Assembly: GCA_015499995.1 (NCBI GenBank)
Contig: JADNRV010000075.1
Span: 1 to 64,000, forward strand
Source: Flammula alnicola
Taxonomy: Eukaryota; Basidiomycota; Agaricomycetes; Agaricales; Strophariaceae
Length of the DNA: 64,000 bases
Direction of reading: 5' to 3'
Both the position numbers and the translations under genes were made by a program. The notes beneath the pieces are model-generated. The model saw nothing but the letters and a program-made list of their open reading frames with translations. It did not search any database and was not told the DNA's origin. Position 1 is the stretch's first letter; each line of letters begins with the position of its first letter. This document shows, piece by piece, positions 46,219 to 56,543 of this stretch.

Positions 46219-49200
46219 TAGCATCCCTTGGACAGAGTCAGGTAATTTTTGTTCATATTTCAATAAAGTTATTTGATTTAGTATTTCAAGTTCCCGAAAT
46301 TCCTGGCGCAGATATCCATTATTCCAAAGACCTGCTTGAATTTTTTTTGGATCAAATCCTTGAACTATGACAGTAGCATCTGCACTTGCGCTTCGTGAAA
46401 GACATGTATAATATGCATGATATGTTCTGCAATGATTTGTATCCACAACATTTACCAGACATGTCTTTCCTTGGCTAGAATAGTCTGTCATTGAAAAATT
46501 AGGCAAGATTTGCACCTGAGTTCTCTGGATAGTCCTGTCTAAATGAGAGTCAACCCTCACTGTTGTCTTTGATATAGGAACTACGTTGGGTGCCAGTCCA
46601 GGTATTTGAATGTCCTTAGGAGGATCCACAAGTATGACAAATAATGTGTTTAGACACTGTTTGCCATCTGGTCCTATATAGCTGTCCCATCCACATACGA
46701 CTGCTTCTTGTCCTTTTGTGATACAAAGTTCTGTTGCATCATTATATCTGAGCATAACCGGTAGACCTATGCACAATGAAAGTTTTCCTGCAATTCCGCC
46801 ACTGGTAGCAGGCTCTGCATTCCATAAAGCTTCTTTCTCTCTCCGAGTGAGTGGCTTTCCAGACCTGGGCTTGGTTTTATTTTTTATTTTTTCTTTTTAG
46901 ACCCATCAAAGCTTTCTTCCCCGCTTATTTTGTCTATTGAGTAGAAATCTTCTAGTGTCTGACCTGTATCCCCAGCAAATCGACTACTTCCAAGCTCATT
47001 AATCTTGTCCTTCTGTATATTCCATGCTGTAATCACAGACACATTTCTGAATCGCCCCTCAGCCAGTCGCGGACCATCCTTTGTGTGTCCTGCAATCCTA
47101 GTACGCAGAAAGGCAATATCCTCATCCGTACAAGCTGCATATCTCATATTTTCCAGTGCTGTCCTCAGCTTTGCATCAGCTTTCGATTGTACCAGCTGTC
47201 TCATATTCTGTTTCAAAATGACTACGGTCGTGACTTGCTGCCATATAAGCTTTCCAATTACTTTCTCTTGCTGGGCCGGTGACATGTTGGCAGTCTGCAT
47301 TTCAGCATAATTTTTATATAGGCAGTCCCCACCTATAGGTGGAAGCTGGGCAAAATCACCCGCAAATATAAGGTTCATTCCACCAAAAGGTTTATCATGA
47401 ACGTTAGCAAGCAAGGCTAGCTTGGCACTGATTGCATATAGCTCCCGACAGCTCACCATTGAAACTTCGTCAAGAAATATGTATTCAACGCCGACTAACT
47501 TGGCTCTTAACTCATTGATTGTGTTCACATTGTTCGTACCTACGGCCTCTTCTGATTTCTTGTTTATGTGTATGCCAAATGCAGAGTGATAAGTGGACCC
47601 GTTCAAAAGTGCAGCCGCAGTTCCAGTTGGTGCAACAACAAGGATCCTATGTGATTCTTTCTTCTTCTCAAACATAGCTATCAATGCATTTATTACTCGT
47701 GATTTCCCAGTTCCTCCCATACCACCTAGATACATCTTAAGTTGATCAGGAGCTGCTGACGCGGCATGGTTTGCAATGATTCTAAAAGCACGCTCCTGCT
47801 CTTTGTTTCGACTGAACTCCAATACGGTTTCATTAATTATATCCATTGTTTCTTGTTTTTTTGCTTTGAAATCATACCTCAAATATTCAGCATCTACAAT
47901 CTTTACTTGACCTTCTGAATCATTTTCATTTCCGTTTATAAATTCCTGCTGCTCGGCTGCCCTTGCAGACAGAAATTTTGACATGTTTTTTATTCTAGCA
48001 CTCAGAACCTTGTCTCTACATTCTTTAACAAGGTTTTTCCATCCATTGGCGGTCAACATCTTTTCAGGCACAAATTTGGTTAGGGTCACAGTTATCGGAT
48101 TTATTATAAAATGATCCAACCAACCGGACTCCGTCAGAATCTTGTTGGCTTCTTGTTGTTTTATCCATCGCTTTATAGCTTCTGGACTCAGCTTCTCAAT
48201 ATCTCCATCTTTGAATTGGGAGCTATCTACATAATCATTATAGCAAGCCTCTTCTTCATCAGAATAATCATTGTCAGGATCGCTATCGTATCCACCAGCA
48301 GACCGTCGGACCTTGCGATTGAGCTCTCCATGAAAATCGTCTCGTGCATCCAAACATTCATATCTAAGATTGAAATTTGCCATATATTTGCGATCACAAA
48401 GGTCAAACTCGTATGCCACAAAAGCTGCATCCCATGATTGGGTGCTTTCTTTCAACAATAAGCCATCTCTCCATGGTTTAAACAATGTTAACATTGTCAT
48501 GCAGTAATATTCTCTGTCTCCTTGATCGGGTCGGGGCAGGGAGCCACCCACAAAATTTGGAACAACATTTTGTAGCCGATCCATATCACATGTCACCTCA
48601 TGTGTCAGATGCAGAGGATGTTCAGGCAAGAATGCATGATACTTTGATCCAGTGTCAAGGTCTGCATCTTCCCATTCATCTCCCTCACTAGCAATTTCAT
48701 GTGTACGGTCCTTGAAGTTTGACAAATTCTCTTTAAATGCTTCAATACGCTTCTTTGACCGCCTTTTTTTGCTACTTGTTTGTATCCATTGCAGCATATT
48801 GGAATAGCACAGTGGTCTGAATTTATAATCATCTACATTTGATTTTCCCACATAGTTTCCATTTTCTCTACCCAGTACAACCTTGTCAGTAAATTTTTCC
48901 TCAGCATCCATATTTATTGGAATGGCATTATCCCCTGAGGAATCAGGATCTGCCTTTCTAACCCCTTCATCAGGTGTTGTTTTTTCCTTCTTAGGAGCAT
49001 TATTGACCAGCGGCGTATCCACACCGATGCTAATGTCTTCAGTCTTTGTCTGCGACCTTCGGACATCTGATACATAACTTTTCCACCAAAATGGAACAAA
49101 ATCATGCCCTGTATAATGATCAGGATTTCCTAGCAGGTACATACATGCCATAGGACTTCCTATTTCCATTTTTGATGTCAGTGCATTGACAATTTTAAGT

Positions 49201-50570
49201 ATCAGCTTTCGGGCTGAATCTCCTGCCTTCATATCTCCTCCGATAAGTTCAGAATTCTTGGAATAAACATCATAGGCAGAAGAGAATATTTGATGCGTCT
49301 TTAACATGGGCTTTGTCACGTAATCAGTAACGTAGGAAATTATAGCTTTTATTGAAGTACCAGACAATAGGCTGGTAACATCACTGTTACATCTCAGAAG
49401 GTAAGTCAGACAAGGTGTAAATGTATTCATCATAGGCTCTAATTTCTTCATGAAAATATGTCCATCACCTTCATTAATCTGGGTTTGGCTTCTTACTTCA
49501 CGTGGAAAACGGGCCATGCAGACGCCATCTTGGTTTAGACAGCCTTTAGGTCCATTACGAGATGCCCTTGCAATAGGTGTCTCTGTTTCATTTTCTGGTA
49601 AAGGAGTTTCCACTAGATCAACAACATCAGGCTTATCTTCAGACTTATGCTTCTTCGATCTTTTTGAATTAGAGGATCTACATTTGTGTACGTTTGACCT
49701 GATCAGAATATTGTCCACTGTTTTTTCATATTCGGTCCACCACAAGTCAAAGGCTTTGCAGTCACCACAAACATTATCTTTATTCTCTTGTTTATGCTGC
49801 CTATCGCAAGTCTTTGCAGGAGGTGGGGCTGGCAGTGTCTGGGTAGGATCCCGATACATAGGGTCTTTTGTGACTTGGCTGATATTCTGTGGCTTAACTA
49901 TTGTATGAATGCCTTCACCGATTGTTCCGCTGACTGGTATTCTTTCTCTGATCTCATCCATGGTACCAGTAACAAACTCTCCAATATGGGCTGCCTCAAG
50001 ATATGCCACCAGCTCTCTCTGAAAATTGGAGTCAGACTTCATGATTCTGTCCCTAATTTCTTGAGGTGATAGAGCTCCTTTAATCCACAGCATCATATGC
50101 AGGTGCAATGTTAGTCGACCTTGTTGTTCTACGGTCCCATAATATGCAGAGGTATCTCCGTAAAGGCCAGGGTGATCCTCTCCAACACCAAGTACATGCT
50201 TAATTATCAGTTTTACCATAACATCAAAAAATTTAGCCGCGGCCACTGGATTAGACAACACAAGCAGATCCCTTTCACTTGAGGATCTCAGTTCTGGTTT
50301 AAACTTGATATCCTTGTCTGCATAATACAAGCACAGAGGATGGCGGCTGTCAGCGGGAGAGAAGGTTATGAACCACGATGGTGCACCCTTCACAGCAACA
50401 AGCGACCATATTTCATTGCGCATGTACTTCTTGCTGGTGAGTGATCCTTTCACATGACCTCCAACATGGTCAAGATCATCTAGAATACTAAAACAAAGCT
50501 TCTCATCTTCTGTTTCTGGAGTCACCCGTTCTCCAGCTGCCATCCGCTTTGATATAGAATCTAATATACT
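46216..50570 (-). pseudogene. Helitron Rep (HUH) and PIF1-like helicase, broken by a frameshift
   Basis: Main transposase part. Rep: RMAAGERVTPETEDEK, TSKKYMRNEIWSLVAVKG, SWFITFSPADSRHPLC, then GRLTLHLHMMLWIKG with the HUH (HLH) metal motif, and FQRELVAYLEAAHIGEF with the catalytic tyrosine helix (one Tyr visible). Helicase: NKEQERAFRI, Walker A GGMGGTGKSR, PTGTAAALL, Walker B FLDEVSMVS, GDFAQLPPI and LKQNMRQL. The frame ends at 46884 in an A-rich tract; one base shift continues it through SGGIAGKLSLCIGLPVMLR to SMTDYSSQGKT and stop 46216. The join to the upstream frame near 50565 also needs a one-base shift. About 1,450 residues. Confidence 0.88.
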
Positions 50571-52824
50571 TATTCGAATTTACACTAAGCAGCCGCTTTG
50601 TGATTTCATTAAATTTCTGTCTTTTTGCTAACAAAAAACTGCCTGTCACACCATTCTTAATTTGTTCATGATTGAATGCTACTATTGGGAAATATAAATC
50701 GGTCTGAAAACGTTTGTCATGGTACATCAATAAATGTTTCTTGTGTTCTGCTTCTGATATCTTCTTTGCGTGTTGTTTCTGACCTATTCCTCCCAGGCCA
50801 TATGGAAACAGCCAAGGGAACATCTGAGGATAAATTTGGGGATTGTCGTACATGGATTGTGGTGCTTCATCATGTCCAATAGCCAATGCTGTACCCCCTT
50901 TCTCAAGATGTCTCAATGCTCTAATCTTTAGAGCTTGTATAGACATATTCTCGTATTCCTCACCAGTAAGTCCATGCACGGTAAACGGACAAGGTCCTTC
51001 TTCTGTTCCATCTTCCATTTCATTGTCAAATTTACTCATGGCTGAAGCAATTTTGTTAGAGTCGGAGTTACTGTGTCTGTAATCCACCATTACGGGCACA
51101 CCATTTAATGGATAAGATTCTAAGTTATCTTTAGAAATTTCAAGATCAGCATAGTCCGTGTGATTCAGTTTTAGCCATTCCAAGGCCTTTGCAACTACAT
51201 TTCTTCTGACAAGCATCGGTGTACGTTTGTAATCATCATCAGTTGGCCTAGCCTTTCCTATGAACACAAAGGCAAGTACCTCACTAAGCTCTTCCTTACT
51301 GGGAGGAAGATGATGGTAGACCTTCACAGTGGGGTTGGTGAACATAATGCAGTTGGCGATCATCTTGGCACGACCTGAGGATACACGCACAAGACATCTG
51401 TTATGACGTATACGAGCAATCATCATTTGCTCGGCAAAAGTGAGGTTTTTGAGTTGACTAGGAATATCCCCTATCCAAAAACCATTGGCTAATGACAAAT
51501 TAGGCTTTTTGTCTTTCAATATGGATTTTTCACAGGTTTTGCAAATATGCTGACAGCTCAAGTCTAAAACTGGGCCCTCCAATTCTTCGATGGGGACGTC
51601 AGCTGTCTTGCGCTCTTTTCTAGTCACACCTGCTGAAGCCAGTATTCCCAAACTTAGATCAGCCCTATCAATTTGACTAAGTTCAGATATCCTATGCAGC
51701 CTTCCACATACAGCACATCCAGCTTCTTCAAACCGTTGTGGATCCATGTCTTTGCAATAGTTTTCTACTATTTCTCTCACAAGCTCCTTGGAGGCTGGCA
51801 CTGGTGGAAATGGGACATCTTCCATATCAGGCCTCCGTGTTCCGCCAGAAGGCTGCCGGTCTACACCTTTCGCTTTGGCCTTAGATTGCCGCTTACTTGT
51901 AACATTAATCTCCCTTTGATTTTTCTCTCTTTTCCCTCTTGCAGGAATGTTAGCAAACTTGGCCTTGTATTTTTTGTCCCTATCATGTTTTCTTTCTTGT
52001 ACGCTCTTCTCTTCTTTAAACACCGAGAAATGAATGTCACACTCAGGACAGTAATGTTGTTTAAACCCGTTCAGGTTCTCATCTTTTGTAAGTTGTTTGC
52101 TCTGAGGTATACCATGGATCTTGGCCACTGCAGTTACTTCAGGCCTTGACATAAGTGAAGCAACCTCATAAAGAGGAAGTTGAGTAGCTACATGAGCGCT
52201 GTGGTCAGTCATCACGTCTGACAGCATGTCTCTGTCCACATAACATACAAATTCGTATTTTGCGCTCATATCAATCTCAATGTTGGCTGGCTGTATGACG
52301 AAGTCAGCCAGTTTTTCACCTTTGATTGTACGTATATGCTTGAAACCTCCTCCTAGAAAAATGTTTTTTTCCTCATTGTAAGGTGGTATGTCATCAACAT
52401 TCAACCTTTCTTCATTGATGTCCAACTGTTCGTCATCACCATTCAGCATTTCTTCGACTACACTTGACATTTCTCGGTTAACATCTGGCAAGTTTTCATC
52501 AACATCTGGCATCTCTTCATCAACATCTGGCGAGTTTTCATCAGCATCAGACATTTCGTCAGTAAATACATGCCGTCTGAAGGGCAAAGGTTGCTTCCGA
52601 TGTTGCAACATTGATTTGATATCCGAAGCACTCCAATACACGGAACGATTCAATCGCATTCCAGTCACTATACCATGAAAATCATGGCGTCTCATTGAAT
52701 ATCTTGCCATGAACATTTTGATATGCCATATGAGCCAGTATATCCTGTCTCGTATGCGATCTTGAAGCTGAAAGTCGTCACACGGTAGATGTCCAGCATA
52801 GCAACTCTTGCGACCCAGAGGCAA
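50503..52824 (-). CDS. Helitron N-terminal part: DUF6570 and Helitron_like_N regions
   Basis: 773-residue open frame, probably the N-terminal half of the transposase. Acidic DVDE repeats near residue 95-150, a C2H2-like CPECDIHF segment, a cysteine-rich patch (CAVCGRLHR ... CQHICKTCEKS), then the DUF6570-like block IANCIMFTNPTVKVYHHLP to WLKLNHTDYADLEIS. The end carries the Helitron N-terminal helix region: PQMFPWLFPYGLGG and KHLLMYHDKRFQTDLYFPIV ... KRQKFNEITKRLLSV. The frame then slips into the Rep frame. A further 5' exon or frame at 52830-53200 (VGIYSYSSTDIDQCDQMLS) may precede it. Confidence 0.8.
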   Translation of the reverse strand: MPLGRKSCYAGHLPCDDFQLQDRIRDRIYWLIWHIKMFMARYSMRRHDFHGIVTGMRLNRSVYWSASDIKSMLQHRKQPLPFRRHVFTDEMSDADENSPDVDEEMPDVDENLPDVNREMSSVVEEMLNGDDEQLDINEERLNVDDIPPYNEEKNIFLGGGFKHIRTIKGEKLADFVIQPANIEIDMSAKYEFVCYVDRDMLSDVMTDHSAHVATQLPLYEVASLMSRPEVTAVAKIHGIPQSKQLTKDENLNGFKQHYCPECDIHFSVFKEEKSVQERKHDRDKKYKAKFANIPARGKREKNQREINVTSKRQSKAKAKGVDRQPSGGTRRPDMEDVPFPPVPASKELVREIVENYCKDMDPQRFEEAGCAVCGRLHRISELSQIDRADLSLGILASAGVTRKERKTADVPIEELEGPVLDLSCQHICKTCEKSILKDKKPNLSLANGFWIGDIPSQLKNLTFAEQMMIARIRHNRCLVRVSSGRAKMIANCIMFTNPTVKVYHHLPPSKEELSEVLAFVFIGKARPTDDDYKRTPMLVRRNVVAKALEWLKLNHTDYADLEISKDNLESYPLNGVPVMVDYRHSNSDSNKIASAMSKFDNEMEDGTEEGPCPFTVHGLTGEEYENMSIQALKIRALRHLEKGGTALAIGHDEAPQSMYDNPQIYPQMFPWLFPYGLGGIGQKQHAKKISEAEHKKHLLMYHDKRFQTDLYFPIVAFNHEQIKNGVTGSFLLAKRQKFNEITKRLLSVNSNKYIRFYIKADGSWRTGDSRNRR

Positions 52825-53526
52825 AGCATGCGTGACGCATGGTCAAAAGCCCATACCATATAATCTTCATTGATATACAGCTCTCCAACAGTAGGGCAGT
52901 ATTTAGATGAAACATTGGGTGTTAAAGGCATATGATCCTTGCCAGATAATGGCTTGTACTCTGCAATATGCAGCGGGATACAAATACACGAGACATGCTC
53001 GTCGAGACCACCAAACACCGTGGAAAGCATTTGGTCACATTGGTCTATATCAGTTGAAGAGTAGGAATAGATGCCGACAGAAGGCAGACTCTGCTGCGGC
53101 GAAGGAGTATCCTTCAAAGAATTGTCAACACAAAGGCCACCAGGCAAAGTCACGATACATACCTCTAGGATGCCAAATAGAGATGAGATATTCAAAAAAA
53201 GCCATCCCCAAAAAATGAAAGGGAGATACCAGTACATAGCTAGTAGTGTGAATAGCCAGGATAAGTAGAGGGAGAGTGGAAGAGTGGAAGGTTGAGCCCG
53301 ATTTGAACACGGGTTAGACCGGCTTTGGACCTCTTTGGACGCGGAAATTGTCACATGATTGCACCATGATCCGCAATATGTGATCACATGATTATACTCG
53401 AATAGTTATAGATCCAAGGATATTGCCTAAAGTTTTTTAATTTGTATGTGAAGGAGCTTGTGCACAAAAAGCTATAGGGTATGATTACAATAAATATATA
53501 TAAATCCATGTCAAATGGCTATCAAA

Positions 53527-55872
53527 CTACTTGCATGGTGGGAAAACTTGAACAAGGTCAGCGGTGGGATAGCTCGGATCCACTTGTGACTTGCGCAATC
53601 TCACTCCCTCACGCCCCACCTTGCACATGTCCAACCCCCAAGTTCTCACTTTGAAAATGGTTCCTCGATTTTCACCGCGAAAGGGTGTGACCAAATCTTT
53701 AACTGCACCTGGAAGGACAGGAACCAGGTATGCCAAAGGAACATCGTGCAATTTCATTCCCTCCCTTAGTGCGCGTAACCCTGCTCTACCTTGGTAACCT
53801 CCAGGATCCGACGGTCACTGGCATCTCGTGTATCCCTTACTTTGACTCGAATGCCAATTAAAGCCTCAGCGTGAAGCCAGTGATCGAATGCCCCGCGGAC
53901 ATTGGCGCTCCTGACGGAGAATCCCCCGTCGCAGATGCCTGGACAGGACTTCCTGCACGTGGAGTTCGAGAAGAGGGGTCCCATGCCGGTGATAAATCGT
54001 TTGAGCTCGATGGGGTAGGCAAAGGAGTCCTGGGTGCGGGGGAGCGGGGGGGGTGGTGGGACCTCTTGAGGCGGATGTGTGGAGGTTCCCGAGTATGTGA
54101 GGAAAGTCAAGGACCTTTCGTCAGGATGTCTGAATAATGGGGTCAGGAAATGCTCGGGGGCGAGGAGGCTATAAAGTGCCTACAGAAATGCCAGATCCCC
54201 CAGAGAGAGCTCGACCACTCGTTGCAGACACGCTTCCAGTTCGACCCACGCCTTGCCAAGCGGACTTGTATCCTTGATGAGACCCTTGTATCCTTTCCAG
54301 GCGTGCGATCCGATTACGATGACCCGCTTTCCCTTATACACACCATTGGGGTCTTTGCCTCCCAGTTGATTTCTCAATTTCGGGTTTCGAGGCCTCAGAG
54401 TCGTTGCGACAAAGTCAGAGCTGTAAAACACTACTTGTCCCGATGACACAGTAAACTGTGACCAAAATCAGAATAAGTGTGCTTTAGAGATATCGAACCA
54501 TACCTCGGCTTGCTTTTCCATATTCAATATTTTCATTCTGTCGTCGAAAATATCAACGACCCATCCTGTAAGCCCTGAGTTCGGACCATCAAGCACCCTG
54601 ACCTCGTCCCCTACGCGGAATGCCAATCTCACATCCGTGCGCAGCACGTTTTCCGTCAGATCCTGGGTAGATAGATATACCGCAATTTCATTCTCGCCTA
54701 CATCCTCGACCTGTCCAAGAAGACCACGATATTCTCCCCGAACCACCTTGACGCGATCGTGGAGTTTGACCTGACTTGCCATAATGCCGTTTTCGGTTCG
54801 GACACGAGCATCGGCCTCGAGGACGTCGTTTGAAGAGAACAGCATCAAGACCGACATGCTGGGGAGCGGATCCACTGAATACATGAGATCAATGTCGGAA
54901 ATATTTACCATGAGGAAACCCTTCTTGGAGTATTGTCTCCCCTCGAACCTATACGATCCTCCCGACTGCATCTCCACTGTTTCTTCGCCGAATGTCGATT
55001 CCACCATTTCTTTTAGAGACAGTGCCTGTGTAGGACGAGACAGGCGGTCCTCTGGTGATGAGAAGCGGATCCGGGGTACCAGCAGCAGTACCATTTCCCT
55101 TCAACACTTTCCACGAGCCCCACGTCCCCTCTGTAGTGTTCCCAGCCCTTTCTCTTTCCCCGGACCCGTCCCCATGATTGACGGCTAATGTTCGGCGACC
55201 CGACGATGCGTGTTTGGGCCCATTCCTCGCGAGGAACCGGTCGCAGCATGGCCTTGTTTAGCTCACTAACGGACGTGGCCAATCGCATTGCCTGCTGGTG
55301 AGTCGAAACCTCGGCGTAGATACGTCCAGGCCGGCAAGGGTTAGCCATTACGGAGCGCGCCAGGCTCTGCGGACTCGTAGGATGGAAAGCTAGATGGAGT
55401 ATCTTGAAAACCGCTGCATTTTCTCTTCCAAGCTGGCCAGGAGTTAATGTTAGTCGCCAGGTAGTAGAAAAAACTGTGATTACAACTCACCTTGCATCCA
55501 ATCTCCCACAAGTTGTCATCTTTAAACAATGTATAGTCTGCAGCGGCGTACTCGGACTGGAACCCTGCATCCTCTGTACTTGTCCCTTGTTCCATGGCAG
55601 CTCGTCTGGTAGCTCGTCGTGCCAGATCAGCGAGAAGGTGCGCTTCTTCTGACCAGGTATCAGCCATAGCTTGTCGTAGCCGAGCATGGTTCACTACCGA
55701 GTCCCATCTTGTCTCCTCCTCATCCATTTCATCTGCAACCCAAAAATGCTCAATACTGTGTTCGGTATTTCGTTTGAGGAGCAGACACATTACCTTCCAG
55801 TTCTTCCTCTCCATCTGTTAACTCGTCATCTTCTAACACATCATCTGCGATTGCTTCCAAGTCCATGAACAT
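53527..55872 (-). pseudogene. Spt5-like protein (NGN and KOW domains), frameshifted
   Basis: Spt5 works with Spt4 to keep RNA polymerase II elongating. N-terminal acidic part MFMDLEAIADDVLEDDEL, intron, then DEMDEEETRWDS. An NGN-like domain follows: ENAAVFKILHLAFHPTSPQS ... GRIYAEVSTHQQAMRLA. Then WGRVRG ... YRGDVGLVESVEG, LLLVPRIRF, and KOW motifs: KLHDRVKVVRGEYRGLLGQV, FRVGDEVRVLDGPNSGLTG, KGKRVIVIGSHAWKGYKGL, and a C-terminal MKLHDVPLAYLVPVLPG with a final KOW-like GENRGTIFKV. The frame slips by one base near 55093 with no splice site, and again near 53810. It resembles the multicopy Spt5-like genes of agaricomycetes rather than the single essential copy. Confidence 0.7.
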
Positions 55873-56543
55873 ATTCTGTAGAGTTTCCGTCAGTTTCCTA
55901 TCACGGATATGCAGACACACTATCTTAAACATACGGTGTCCGTTCTTCTTCTTTTCGCGGGGCGGTTCGACATTCTTATTAGGCGGTATTAACCGAGTTA
56001 TTTTGGTATATACACGACTAAACCACTAGACTACTAAACTACTCTATATCGACGCGTTATTACGGACGCGTTATTAGTACGACGAGGAAAAGAAAGAAGA
56101 ACAGATCACGCCGCGCGGGCCGTGTTGTACGCGTCATTGCATTAGGGCCGGTGTTTTCTTGATTATTCATCACTTCGAACGACGTGGTTATGTCAGCACT
56201 TCGAACGACGTGGTTATGTCAGCACTTCGTTCGAAGTGCTGACATCAGCACATCGGCACATTTACCGGCGATCCAATCACCCGCAGTAACCGTCGCCACT
56301 ACACCGGCCCTAAACTCAACGCGCCTGAAAAATTCCAACGGCGGCTCTTCTGCTCTCTCTTTCGACCACTTAGATTACAATCACGTCCATATAGTAGCTA
56401 TAGCACACTAATACAACAGGCTTGTAGTTAGCGTCTTAATACATTCCTACATAGAAACTAAGACACTAAAAACAAAAGTGAGTAGTAACAGGAAAACATT
56501 AGGCAGCAGAGGTTAACGTCAATACGCAGTGCAAAAGATCAAT
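55873..56543. other. Intergenic region between Spt5-like and JmjC-like genes
   Basis: Divergent upstream region. It contains a 26-bp tandem repeat and a perfect palindrome (listed separately) and a run of CTA-rich words near 56015-56045. No protein is supported. Confidence 0.45.
56171..56245. repeat. 26-bp tandem repeat ending in a 30-bp palindrome
   Basis: CACTTCGAACGACGTGGTTA plus TGTCAG occurs at 56171-56196 and 56197-56222. A third copy starts and folds back: ATGTCAGCACTTCG-TT-CGAAGTGCTGACAT (56216-56245) is a perfect 14-bp inverted repeat with a 2-nt loop. Confidence 0.9.

Larger units (their letters stand above)
44975..53412 (-). mobile_element. Helitron encoding Rep, PIF1 helicase and USP-like protease
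   Basis: Rolling-circle transposon of about 8.4 kb. Coding runs from about 53200 down to 45067. The proposed 5' end is A|TCTATAACTATTCGAG (minus strand, element starts at 53412). The proposed 3' end is CTAA at 44975, preceded by a hairpin (GCCAC, 8-nt loop, GTGGC) and a 3-nt spacer, as Helitrons require. The base after CTAA is C rather than the usual T, so the 3' terminus is less sure than the body. Three open reading frames lie head to tail; three lesions (near 50565, near 46890 and at 46218-46216) break a likely single polyprotein. Confidence 0.85.
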
